From JBPYFK01 sp051984675 (lineage in GTDB: Bacteria > Actinomycetota > Actinomycetes > Mycobacteriales > Pseudonocardiaceae), in contig JBPYFK010000003.1 in the NCBI GenBank assembly GCA_051984675.1, forward strand, positions 1 through 12,523: a stretch of 12,523 nt of DNA. Reading direction: 5' to 3'. A model generated the notes under the pieces. It ran no database searches, was not told the origin of the DNA, and saw only the letters and a list, made by a program, of their open reading frames with translations. Of this stretch, positions 7,143 to 12,523 are shown one piece after another; the stretch's first letter is position 1, and the number at the start of each line of letters is the position of its first letter. The translations under genes were made by a program, and so were the position numbers.

Positions 7143-7233
7143 CAGCAACCGATCAGCCGCGATCTCCGCCCTCATCAATGGGGAATGGGAATCGGCGGGT
7201 GGTCAACATCTGCATGCGGGCGGTGGAACCTGA
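7135..7233 (+). pseudogene. N-terminal remnant of an aldehyde dehydrogenase
   Basis: ATG 7135 overlaps the LLM stop, as coupled operon genes do, and opens a 32-codon frame containing SALINGEWESAGGQ. The phrase INGEW followed by a short Gly-rich turn is the usual N-terminal hairpin of ALDH-superfamily proteins (compare VDGVLVPAAGGE in the intact ALDH here). Similarity ends after about residue 26, and the frame stops at TGA 7231. The remaining roughly 460 residues are gone. It appears to be a second, different ALDH removed by deletion. Evidence is short, so the family call is tentative. Confidence 0.45.
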
Positions 7234-7239
7234 TGTCAC

Positions 7240-7448
7240 TCATAGGGTCGACACCTCCAGCGCCTCATCAAGTTGTCGCAATGCGCAGGCAATGCCGTTT
7301 GGACTGGAATCACCCGGCGTGACCCAACGGAACAAGGTACTCGCGGTCGTCACCTCACCCTCGCAGCCGATCAATGGCTCGGGGTAGGTCTGGGTCTCGT
7401 ACGTGTTGACCTCGTGCGTGAGGACAAGTCGTAGCGGTCAGTTTCCAC
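7240..7448 (-). pseudogene. Small frameshifted gene of unknown function, behind operator C
   Basis: Bases 7243-7437 on the minus strand encode 65 residues with natural protein composition, including HEVNTYETQTYPEPLIGCEG, LFRWVTPGDS and ALRQLDEALEVSTL, ending at TGA 7240-7242. That frame has no start codon and is blocked by a TGA at 7438-7440. In a neighbouring frame GTG 7448 begins VETDRYDL. Restoring one base near 7425-7430 would join the two into a 69-residue protein reading RYDLVLTHEV across the join. GTG 7448 lies 21 nt downstream of operator C, which supports a former regulated gene. The TGA overlaps an ATG (7243) that opens only a 22-codon frame. A sequencing error is an alternative to true frameshift. 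I do not recognise the family. Confidence 0.5.
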
Positions 7449-7469
7449 TGCGACGGGTTTGAGAATAAC

Positions 7470-7483
7470 AGAAACACGTTCTA
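7470..7483. promoter_or_regulatory. KstR-like operator C
   Basis: AGAAACACGTTCTA keeps the AACNNGTT core and the CTA right flank of the consensus; the first base is A instead of T. It lies 21 nt upstream of the GTG of the small frameshifted minus-strand gene, a position like that of operators A and F relative to their genes. Confidence 0.58.
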
Positions 7484-7619
7484 TCTACAGCGGTGTCAGA
7501 GTGTCCACTTCGATGTGATGCTGATCTCGTCTACTGAGGTAGTTGTGGCCTGGCGCACTGGGTGATTGGGATCGGCGAGTGGATCCACCGATGCGTGGGT
7601 CGTGACCCATGGCCCGCTA

Positions 7620-7633
7620 AAGAACTTGTTCTA
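7620..7633. promoter_or_regulatory. KstR-like operator D (no obvious target gene)
   Basis: AAGAACTTGTTCTA has arms AGAAC and GTTCT that are perfectly complementary about a TT centre, with only the first consensus base different. No gene starts within 300 nt on either strand, so it may be the promoter of a deleted gene. The inverted repeat TGGGTCGTGACCCA ends 10 nt to its left. Confidence 0.55.
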
Positions 7634-7772
7634 ACGCTTGGTTGTGATGCGCTGCGCTTTCGGTAGCGGCGGCCCAGGATGTGAGTCTCCGATCAGAACG
7701 GGAGAGGCCCAGGCGAGGGCAGGCCGGTAAGCCGTTGCCGGCTCTTCGGCTGCGAGTGCGCCTCGCCGACGC

Positions 7773-7876
7773 CAACGGCAACGTCAACGCCAACGCTGCC
7801 CTGACCCTGGATGGTCCGCCGGAACGGCCTCTCTGCCCAGTCGGCCGCAGATCAAGATCCCTTGGCGTTGCCGTTG
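7773..7876. repeat. Imperfect inverted repeat, 15-nt arms
   Basis: CAACGGCAACGTCAA (7773-7787) and TTGGCGTTGCCGTTG (7862-7876) are reverse complements at 14 of 15 positions, separated by 74 nt. The left arm lies in a hexameric run of AACGNC units (7768-7797). It could fold as a long-loop hairpin or be a relic of a mobile or duplicated sequence. No function is assigned. Confidence 0.5.
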
Positions 7877-7946
7877 AGCAGCGGCTGGCACACCGGGTCT
7901 CGGTCAGGTTGGCCCGAGGTCGGTCTGCGGAGCGTCCGGACACGCC

Positions 7947-7975
7947 TTGGCAATTCCTAGAACGCGTTCTAGTCT
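7947..7975 (+). promoter_or_regulatory. Predicted promoter of the flavoprotein gene
   Basis: TTGGCA (7947-7952) and TAGTCT (7970-7975) are separated by 17 nt, giving an acceptable -35 and an actinobacterial TANNNT -10. Transcription would begin around 7982-7984, right at the ATG, so the mRNA is probably leaderless; there is no Shine-Dalgarno. Operator E fills the spacer and reaches the -10. Confidence 0.5.
7958..7971. promoter_or_regulatory. KstR-like operator E, perfect palindrome
   Basis: TAGAACGCGTTCTA matches every fixed consensus position and lies inside a perfect 16-bp palindrome, CTAGAACGCGTTCTAG (7957-7972). It ends 11 nt before the flavoprotein ATG and overlaps the predicted core promoter, where a bound repressor would exclude RNA polymerase. 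It is the strongest operator in the window. Confidence 0.75.
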
Positions 7976-7983
7976 CTTGGTTT

Positions 7984-9462
7984 ATGAGTACGGAGATTCC
8001 GGCTACCGTCTCCCTTTCGGACGTGGCCCAGTGGTCCGACCAGGTGGACGTCCTCGTCGTCGGTGCGGGCATGGCAGGCGTCAGTGTCGCTATTGAGGCC
8101 GCGACGTCGGGTGCCCGGGTGCTCGTCATCGACCGCGGCGGCCGACTCACCTGTACCAGCGCGATGGCGGGTGGTCACTTCTACCTCGGAGGCGGCACAC
8201 CGGTGCAGCAGGCGACCGGGTTCGATGACACTCCTGCGGAGATGGCCCAGTTCCTCCGTGCCATGTCCCCGGACTGCGATCCGGAGAAGATCCGTCGTTA
8301 CTGTGAGGGAAGCGTCGAGCACTTTGGTTGGCTGGAGTCTCTTGGCTTCGAGTTCGAGAGATCGTTCTATCCCGGCAAGGCGGTGGTGCAGCCGGATACC
8401 CAGGGACTGATGTTCAGCGGCAACGAGAAGGTATGGCCGTTTCGGGAGACGGCCCGCCCGGCGCCACGCGGGCACAAGCCGCCCGTCAAGGGTGATCTCG
8501 GCGGCGCAACCATGGTCATGGAACTGGCCCTGGACAGGCTTGAGCAGCTCGGGGTTGAGGTGCGTTACGAGACCGGTGCCACCGCTCTGATCGTCGACGA
8601 CGGTGCGGTTACGGGGGTCACCTGGAAGAGCTTCGGCGAGGCCGGCGCGATCCGTGCCGGCTCCGTCGTCCTCGCCGCCGGCGGATTCGTGATGAACCAA
8701 GAGATGGTTTCCACATACGCCCCCCGGCTCAATGCGCTCGTGGCGCGCGGCATGGCGCTGGGGAACAGCTACGACGATGGTCTCGGTATTCGCCTGGGGG
8801 AATCGGTCGGGGGAGTGGCCGACCACATGGACGGCGCCTTCTTCACCGCGCCGTTCTACCCTCCCGAGGGCGCCCTTAAGGGAGTCGTCGTCAACAAGGA
8901 AGGACGGCGCTTCGTCAGCGAGGACTCCTATCACGGACGGACCGCGTCCGCGGTCTTCGAACAGCCCGACCAGGCTGCCTACCTGATCCTCGACTCGGAA
9001 ACAATGGTCCAGCCCGCGTATGGTTTCCAACCGCTTATCGATGGCTGGGAGACGGTGGAGGAGATGGAGGAGGGCCTGGGTGTTCCCGCCGGCTCCCTCG
9101 CCAAGACCCTCGCCAGCTACAACGTGGCCGCCGCCGATGGCGCGGACCCGGAGTTCCACAAGGCGACCGAGTACGTGGTGCCGCTCGACCAGCCGCCCTA
9201 TGGCGCCTTTGACCTGACGCCTGGCAAGTGCTTCTATGCCGGGTTCAGTTGCGGTGGCCTGCGCGTCGACTCCGACGGCAGGCTGCTAGCAGTCGATGGG
9301 GCGGTCATCTCGGGGGTGTACGCGGCTGGGGCCTGCGCCTCAAATATCGCGGTCGATGGCAGCGGCTACGCATCAGGAACCCAACTTGGTGAGGCGTCAT
9401 TCTTCGGTCGACTGGCCGGAAGCCACGCGGCCGGATACGCCCGCTCCGCCGCGAGCGGCTGA
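7984..9462 (+). CDS. FAD-dependent oxidoreductase, KstD/fumarate reductase flavoprotein family
   Basis: A 492-residue flavoprotein of the FAD_binding_2 superfamily. The ADP-binding motif GAGMAG is at 27-32 with Asp50 ending strand beta-2; a TSAMAGGHFYLGGG flavin segment follows. VVLAAGGFV marks the second FAD contact, and the C-terminus has GGLRVDSDGRLL and GVYAAGACASNIAVDGSG, the arrangement seen in 3-ketosteroid delta-1-dehydrogenases and related enone reductases. It is somewhat shorter than typical KstD (about 510-565 residues). I could not confirm the KstD catalytic tyrosines without alignment, so delta-1 or delta-4 steroid dehydrogenation is possible but unproven. ATG 7984 is preferred because conserved sequence begins there and operator E and the promoter end just upstream. 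A cytoplasmic protein, apparently monocistronic. Confidence 0.88.
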   Translation: MSTEIPATVSLSDVAQWSDQVDVLVVGAGMAGVSVAIEAATSGARVLVIDRGGRLTCTSAMAGGHFYLGGGTPVQQATGFDDTPAEMAQFLRAMSPDCDPEKIRRYCEGSVEHFGWLESLGFEFERSFYPGKAVVQPDTQGLMFSGNEKVWPFRETARPAPRGHKPPVKGDLGGATMVMELALDRLEQLGVEVRYETGATALIVDDGAVTGVTWKSFGEAGAIRAGSVVLAAGGFVMNQEMVSTYAPRLNALVARGMALGNSYDDGLGIRLGESVGGVADHMDGAFFTAPFYPPEGALKGVVVNKEGRRFVSEDSYHGRTASAVFEQPDQAAYLILDSETMVQPAYGFQPLIDGWETVEEMEEGLGVPAGSLAKTLASYNVAAADGADPEFHKATEYVVPLDQPPYGAFDLTPGKCFYAGFSCGGLRVDSDGRLLAVDGAVISGVYAAGACASNIAVDGSGYASGTQLGEASFFGRLAGSHAAGYARSAASG

Positions 9463-9512
9463 TCATCAAAGGCCATGGTGGACGACGACGTGGCAAGCCA
9501 CACGCTCCCGGC

Positions 9513-9767
9513 GACAATGCCGTCGAAATAACGGAATCCTACGTGTGGCAGCCGGCGCCGCCCGGTGACTCATACCGTGTCGATATCACCGATGAGCCGT
9601 CGTACACAGTGGACATCTGCCCCACGAGCAGCAAAGGCGACCACAACCACGCCGCCATCGTGGGAGCAGCAGGACGAATCGTCAACGTCATCCCCGCGGT
9701 TGTCGCGGCCCCTCCTGGAATCCGTATAGCGCTGGATCTGCCATTGGTCCCGGGAAAAGGTCTGTAC
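9513..9767 (+). pseudogene. C-terminal remnant of a DapB-like (dihydrodipicolinate reductase family) protein
   Basis: This 350-nt gap holds a plus-strand stretch that reads as a real protein end: ESYVWQPAPPGDSYRVD, EPSYTVDI, then GDHNHAAIVGAAGRIVNVIP and APPGIRIALDLPLVPGKGLY. This closely resembles the C-terminal part of actinobacterial DapB-like/amino-acid dehydrogenase proteins, which typically end in an NAIPAVCAAPPG and LDLPLVTGRG pattern (from memory). The N-terminal NAD domain is missing and no start codon or Shine-Dalgarno fits. The natural stop is also gone; the frame simply continues antisense to the next gene. It begins about 50 nt after the flavoprotein stop, in the same direction, so the two may once have been an operon. 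Confidence 0.65.
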
Positions 9768-9812
9768 ACGCCGCCGAGCAGAAACCGAAGTGACACTTCA
9801 TTCCTACTAGGA

Positions 9813-10913
9813 TCAGGGTGCGACTGCGGACCAGTCCCTCATCCCGGTGGGGTCGTGGCGACCGATGGTGGCGTGTTCGAGCATCCCCCACCCTACCCGT
9901 CCGGCACAGGTGGCGCGGGCACTGTGGTCGCAGGCGCCCCAGGGCATACGACCGATCAGCTCGGGGTCGTTGAGGTCGTAGACAGATGTCGACGACCACT
10001 TCGGCCCCCTCCACTGCCCGTGACTCCATTCGGGGTCGCCGCCGTACCCGGCACCGATATGCATTGCGATCGACGAGAGAGTCTCGACTTCGACGAGCAA
10101 GGGATCGCCGGACGGGGTGGTGAGATGCAAGCGGGCTCGTTCGGGATGGCGGGTACTGCTGCGGTAATCGATCTCCACGCGAGGCCAGCCGAGCTGCTCC
10201 ACTCGCCCATCTGGAAAGACACGCCGGGCGTCGTTGAGGGTGCGATAGCCATCCGGTTCCTCCTGCAGAATCACCACGACGGCGAAATCGTCGAATCGCA
10301 GCGGAACATACATCCACCAGAAGCCTTCTAACGGCTGCTCGGCGGTGCGGCCCGGAGGGTCGGGGTCGCCGATGGGGCGGATGCCCCACGATCTGTCACG
10401 GGCGCCGACCCAGGTGTTCGAGTCGACCCGGATGTCGTCGCCGGCCACGTGGAGGGTGCCTGCCCAGGAGCCGAGCTGCGCGAAGCGTTGGGCGTCCAGC
10501 GTTGGCTTGTTGCCTGCCAGCAGCAGGTGCGGCTGTTCCAAGATAGCTGGGAACGAGGCGTTCCAGGTGAGATCGAAACCGAGATCGTCGCAGTCGCACA
10601 CGAGTCGCAGTTGTTGCAGGGGTTGGACAACCTCGATCTGGTACGGCCCCACCGCCTGGTCGGTGGTACGTGTGTCGAGCGCGTCGGACAGTCGCAGCGC
10701 CCATTGCCGGTCACCGCGGCGGACGGTCGCGAAGGCGTCCTTGACACCGAGATTGGGATAAAATCCCATACCGCTGATGAAAAAGACTTCGCCGGTGCGG
10801 TCATGGGCGTTGAAGTAGCACCGGTCATAGAAGTTCTTGTCGCTGGATGCGACTCTGGACATGGACAGAGGTGTCTGATGGATAGGATACTCGTCGAGTT
10901 CAGCAGGCTTCAT
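9813..10913 (-). CDS. Lipocalin-like protein, CrtC/AttH (DUF7064/DUF7065-type)
   Basis: A 366-residue protein rich in beta strands. Landmarks are FYDRCYFNAHD and FFISGMGFYPN near the N-terminus, GARDRSWGIRP in the middle (the G-x-R-D-x-S-W-G pattern of CrtC/AttH carotenoid hydratase-like and lipocalin-like proteins), FWWMYVPLRFDDF, and GWGMLEHATIGRHDPTG at the C-terminus. I take it as two lipocalin-like barrels that may bind or modify a hydrophobic molecule. The Pfam numbers are from memory. No signal peptide is visible. ATG 10913 overlaps the stop of the phosphotransferase (ATGA), giving translational coupling; ATG 10925 is an alternative start. In its neighbourhood of KstR-like operators a sterol or lipid ligand is plausible, but no catalytic residue can be assigned. 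Confidence 0.8.
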   Translation of the reverse strand: MKPAELDEYPIHQTPLSMSRVASSDKNFYDRCYFNAHDRTGEVFFISGMGFYPNLGVKDAFATVRRGDRQWALRLSDALDTRTTDQAVGPYQIEVVQPLQQLRLVCDCDDLGFDLTWNASFPAILEQPHLLLAGNKPTLDAQRFAQLGSWAGTLHVAGDDIRVDSNTWVGARDRSWGIRPIGDPDPPGRTAEQPLEGFWWMYVPLRFDDFAVVVILQEEPDGYRTLNDARRVFPDGRVEQLGWPRVEIDYRSSTRHPERARLHLTTPSGDPLLVEVETLSSIAMHIGAGYGGDPEWSHGQWRGPKWSSTSVYDLNDPELIGRMPWGACDHSARATCAGRVGWGMLEHATIGRHDPTGMRDWSAVAP

Positions 10914-12061
10914 GATGCGGGCCATTCGTAGGTGCCGTCGAGAAGTTTTTCGATTGCGACGCGATGCATAACGTAGTCGTTGATATCTTCCGGTACGGAA
11001 TCCTCTCCAAAGTGGATCATCCTTCGCTTGACCTGACTGAGAATGACGCCGTATCGCAGAGCCGCATACACGACGTGCCAATCGAGATCACGCGGATGGT
11101 AGCCGGTGAGGCTTTCATATGTCGCCACAACATCCTCGCGACGAGCCATGTCCGGAAGTCCAGGAAGACCGAAGAACTCGGCGAGATCCTGGAAGAATCG
11201 ATGTATGAAGATGAACCAGCCCAGATCGAGTTCGCGGGGGCCAAGCGCGGCCATTTCCCAGTCGAGGACCGCGCGGGGCGTGCTTCCCTCATAGAGCACG
11301 TTGCCCGGCCGCGCATCGCCCCAGCTCAGCACCGTTTCGCTCTGGTCGCTCGGCCAGTGGTCCTCGAGCCAGTCGAAGGTACGTTCCAGAACGGGGATGT
11401 GCATCCGGTCAAACCGACGGGTCCACTCATAATAGGCGCGGGTCTGGTTGACATGGCTGCGTAGGGGGTCAACTCCGGCAGAACACAGTTGCGGGAACAG
11501 GACGGCAGGCTCAGGAATGGAGTGGATCCGCGCGAGCAGGTCCAAGGTGTTTTCCTGGAGGCGTTGCCGCCCTTCGGAGGCCATCTCATACAGCCACCCG
11601 CAGAATACGTACGGCGGGTTGTCGGCGGGTGCTGTGCCTTCGGCATGCTCCATCACGAGGAAGGGCGTGTCGATCACGTCCTTGGATTCCTCGAGTCCAA
11701 TCACCCGTGGCACTGGCACGTCGGTATGCGCTCGTACACCTACCATCACGTCGGCTTGTAGACGCAGGTCGTAGGAAGGGAAAACGGGAAACGAGGCGTC
11801 ATCGGGTGGTAGTCGGACGACGAGCTTTTGCTGACGTTGTTGGCCGCGCACGGACCAGGATGCCTCGGCGATCAGCGTGACATTCGACATGCCGCCGCCG
11901 TCGGGCACATGGACGGTGTTGAGGTTGACTGACGCGTCGGCATCGAGTGGACGGCGTAGCCATTCGGTGAGTCCACGCGCGAGCATGTCGAGGTCACGCC
12001 GATGTGTGACCATCGTGAGCTCGGCCGTGAGATCCCTGTCTGTGGAATGTGGCTCCGACAT
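10910..12061 (-). CDS. Phosphotransferase-family protein (APH/ACAD10 N-domain-like)
   Basis: A 383-residue kinase-fold protein of the aminoglycoside phosphotransferase superfamily, in the branch found in FadE36/ACAD10-like and mycobacterial proteins. The Gly-rich loop is GGGMSN (55-60) and the N-lobe strand is KLVVRLP (79-85). The hinge is VMEHAEGT, the catalytic loop SWGDARPGN (246-254, Asp249 and Asn254) and the metal-binding motif LDWEMAALGPRELDLGWF (Asp267). Trp247 stands where most APH enzymes have His; this is common in this branch. The substrate is probably a hydroxyl group on a small molecule or lipid intermediate, not an antibiotic. ATG 12061 has GGAG at 5-6 nt. The gene is coupled to the lipocalin-like gene downstream and follows a strong promoter with operator F. 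Confidence 0.88.
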   Translation of the reverse strand: MSEPHSTDRDLTAELTMVTHRRDLDMLARGLTEWLRRPLDADASVNLNTVHVPDGGGMSNVTLIAEASWSVRGQQRQQKLVVRLPPDDASFPVFPSYDLRLQADVMVGVRAHTDVPVPRVIGLEESKDVIDTPFLVMEHAEGTAPADNPPYVFCGWLYEMASEGRQRLQENTLDLLARIHSIPEPAVLFPQLCSAGVDPLRSHVNQTRAYYEWTRRFDRMHIPVLERTFDWLEDHWPSDQSETVLSWGDARPGNVLYEGSTPRAVLDWEMAALGPRELDLGWFIFIHRFFQDLAEFFGLPGLPDMARREDVVATYESLTGYHPRDLDWHVVYAALRYGVILSQVKRRMIHFGEDSVPEDINDYVMHRVAIEKLLDGTYEWPAS

Positions 12062-12072
12062 CGCCGCTCCAT

Positions 12073-12086
12073 TGAAACAGGTTCTA
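12073..12086. promoter_or_regulatory. KstR-like operator F, upstream of the phosphotransferase
   Basis: TGAAACAGGTTCTA fits all eight fixed positions of TNNAACNNGTTNNA and differs from operator B only in the two centre bases. It lies 11 nt upstream of ATG 12061 and 15 nt downstream of the predicted -10 box, so a bound repressor would block early elongation or open-complex escape. Confidence 0.68.
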
Positions 12087-12101
12087 GTTTGAAGTCGGAT
12101 C

Positions 12102-12130
12102 AGTATGATACGGATCACACGGATTGTCAA
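12102..12130 (-). promoter_or_regulatory. Predicted promoter of the phosphotransferase operon
   Basis: On the minus strand TTGACA (12130-12125) is a perfect -35, and CATACT (12107-12102) is a fair -10, with exactly 17 nt between. Transcription would begin near 12095, leaving a 5' leader of about 34 nt that contains operator F and the GGAG ribosome-binding site. Confidence 0.6.
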
Positions 12131-12413
12131 CATGGCTACAGCGCCGGAACGGGTGCTCGCGTGCTGGATCGCCCGGCCCGAGAACATGCCGTGAAGATGG
12201 CATACTTAGGCGGATCTGGGCCGGGGCACGTCCAGGGTCGCCGACGATGCCGCAGCCTAAAAAGGGCACGAATTGTGCGTCCGATCAGAGGTCCTGGCGT
12301 TGCCAGGTTCGCCGACATTTAGAACAGGTTACAGTCGTCTCCTTTCGTGGTATAGGGCTAAATCGCACAAGTGCTTGTCTGGAGCGCGTTAGAAGCCCCG
12401 TGCTCACCGTTGT
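12131..12413. other. Intergenic region with operator G and a KstR2-like palindrome
   Basis: No supported gene. A 60-codon minus-strand frame (12318 to 12136) starts 1 nt from operator G but becomes Arg/Pro-rich after about 20 residues (MSANLATPGPLIGRTIRALF). It may be the 5' end of a deleted gene or chance. CACAAGTGCTTGTC (12366-12379) contains CAAGNNCTTG, the core of the KstR2 operator as I remember it; its outer bases do not match. Confidence 0.45.
12320..12333. promoter_or_regulatory. KstR-like operator G
   Basis: TAGAACAGGTTACA matches all eight fixed consensus positions, although the right arm (GTTACA) is less symmetric than GTTCTA. On the minus strand a TATACC and AGGAG lie upstream of it, and an ATG (12318) follows 1 nt beyond, but the frame does not look like an intact gene. 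The target is therefore unknown. Confidence 0.52.
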
Positions 12414-12523
12414 TTACGACATCAGGCGTCGCAGAAGGCGGTTGCCGAATCCGAATCGAACCACGGAGTCAAGGTTCCGGATGGTCTTGGCCGTGTAGGG
12501 GTACCAGAGGTCTTCCTTCTTCA
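12414..12523 (-). CDS. 3' end of an unidentified minus-strand gene (partial)
   Basis: The last 35 codons of a gene that enters from the right edge, ending at TAA 12414-12416. The residues have a natural composition and periodicity: KKEDLWYPYTAKTIRNLDS followed by VVRFGFGNRLLRRLMS, a likely amphipathic terminal helix. I do not recognise the family; a sulfotransferase or an oxygenase subunit would be possible but neither is shown. Its 5' part lies outside the window. Confidence 0.55.
   Translation of the reverse strand, partial: KKEDLWYPYTAKTIRNLDSVVRFGFGNRLLRRLMS

Larger units (their letters stand above)
7484..7957. other. Gene-poor region with operator D and an imperfect inverted repeat
   Basis: I find no convincing gene here. 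The frame of the flavoprotein is open back to 7681, but its translation is Arg-rich and unlike a protein, and operator E interrupts it. A minus-strand frame from 7617 is similarly Arg/Ser-rich. Contents I can support are operator D, a 14-bp inverted repeat at 7596-7609 (TGGGTCGTGACCCA), a run of five AACGNC-like hexamers at 7768-7797, and an inverted repeat of 15 nt with one mismatch: CAACGGCAACGTCAA at 7773-7787 against TTGGCGTTGCCGTTG at 7862-7876. Confidence 0.55.

Noticed and set aside
7681..7983. N-terminal extension of the flavoprotein to 7681
   Set aside because: The added residues are Arg-rich with no domain signal, and operator E and the predicted promoter would lie within the coding region.
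9694..9708. CCGCG-GTTGT-CGCGG hairpin as a terminator between convergent genes
   Set aside because: It lies inside the DapB-like remnant where it encodes the conserved IPAVVAAP run, and no T-tract follows on either strand.
9768..10331. Continuation of the plus-strand frame antisense to the lipocalin-like gene
   Set aside because: It mirrors the GC-biased codon positions of the real minus-strand gene and shows no family motif beyond 9767.
10910..12061. Aminoglycoside-resistance kinase
   Set aside because: The SWGDARPGN loop and LDWEMAALGPRE motif belong to the FadE36/ACAD10-like branch, and the context is catabolic, not resistance.
12136..12318. 60-codon minus-strand gene adjacent to operator G
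   Set aside because: Only the first ~20 residues look protein-like, the rest is Arg/Pro-rich, and the frame overlaps the phosphotransferase promoter. It is kept only as a possible remnant.
1..12523. tRNA, rRNA, CRISPR array, transposase or integrase
   Set aside because: I saw no cloverleaf, regular repeat-spacer pattern, or recombinase motifs on either strand.

Overview
The window looks like a high-GC actinobacterial chromosome. The genes are dense, start with ATG, GTG or TTG, and are often coupled by overlapping stop and start codons (ATGA). The families point to a mycolate actinomycete or a Pseudonocardiales relative: an Mce-type transporter ATPase remnant, an F420-type LLM oxidoreductase, a mycobacterial-style phosphotransferase, and 14-bp operators of the KstR (cholesterol-catabolism repressor) type. 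I cannot name the species.

Layout. (1) 105-290, plus: the first 45 codons of an MceG/MlaF-like ATPase, cut off just after Walker A. (2) 280-2469, minus: an apparent operon of a PaaI-like thioesterase, an SDR gene gutted by an internal deletion, and a 409-residue Cys/His-rich protein of unknown function. (3) 2509-2628: a divergent promoter region carrying operator B, with operator A at its edge. (4) 2629-7142, plus: aldehyde dehydrogenase, SDR, beta-hydroxyacid dehydrogenase-like protein, carboxymuconolactone decarboxylase-like protein and LLM oxidoreductase. The first four match, from memory, the order of M. tuberculosis Rv0768-Rv0771. (5) 7135-7957: a scar region with an ALDH N-terminal remnant, a small frameshifted gene, two operators and an inverted repeat. 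(6) 7984-9462, plus: a KstD/fumarate-reductase-like flavoprotein with a perfect palindromic operator in its promoter. (7) 9513-9767, plus: the C-terminal remnant of a DapB-like reductase. (8) 9813-12061, minus: a phosphotransferase and a CrtC/AttH-like lipocalin-type protein, translationally coupled, behind a TTGACA promoter with an operator just downstream. (9) 12062-12523: intergenic DNA with one more operator, then the 3' end of an unidentified minus-strand gene.

How the parts fit. Seven sites resembling TNNAACNNGTTNNA sit in the gene-poor stretches, and five lie directly upstream of a gene start. Four match all eight fixed positions; the others miss one edge base. This argues that a KstR-type repressor controls the divergent central operons, the flavoprotein, the phosphotransferase pair and a decayed small gene. 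My model is an accessory redox module that oxidises alcohol, aldehyde, hydroxyacid and ring or enone groups of a sterol- or isoprenoid-like substrate, with thioesterase release of CoA esters. The substrate is not visible in the sequence.

Five or more gene remnants lie between the intact genes, each with its own scar. This looks like an island undergoing repeated deletion. I found no transposase, integrase, tRNA, rRNA or CRISPR array.
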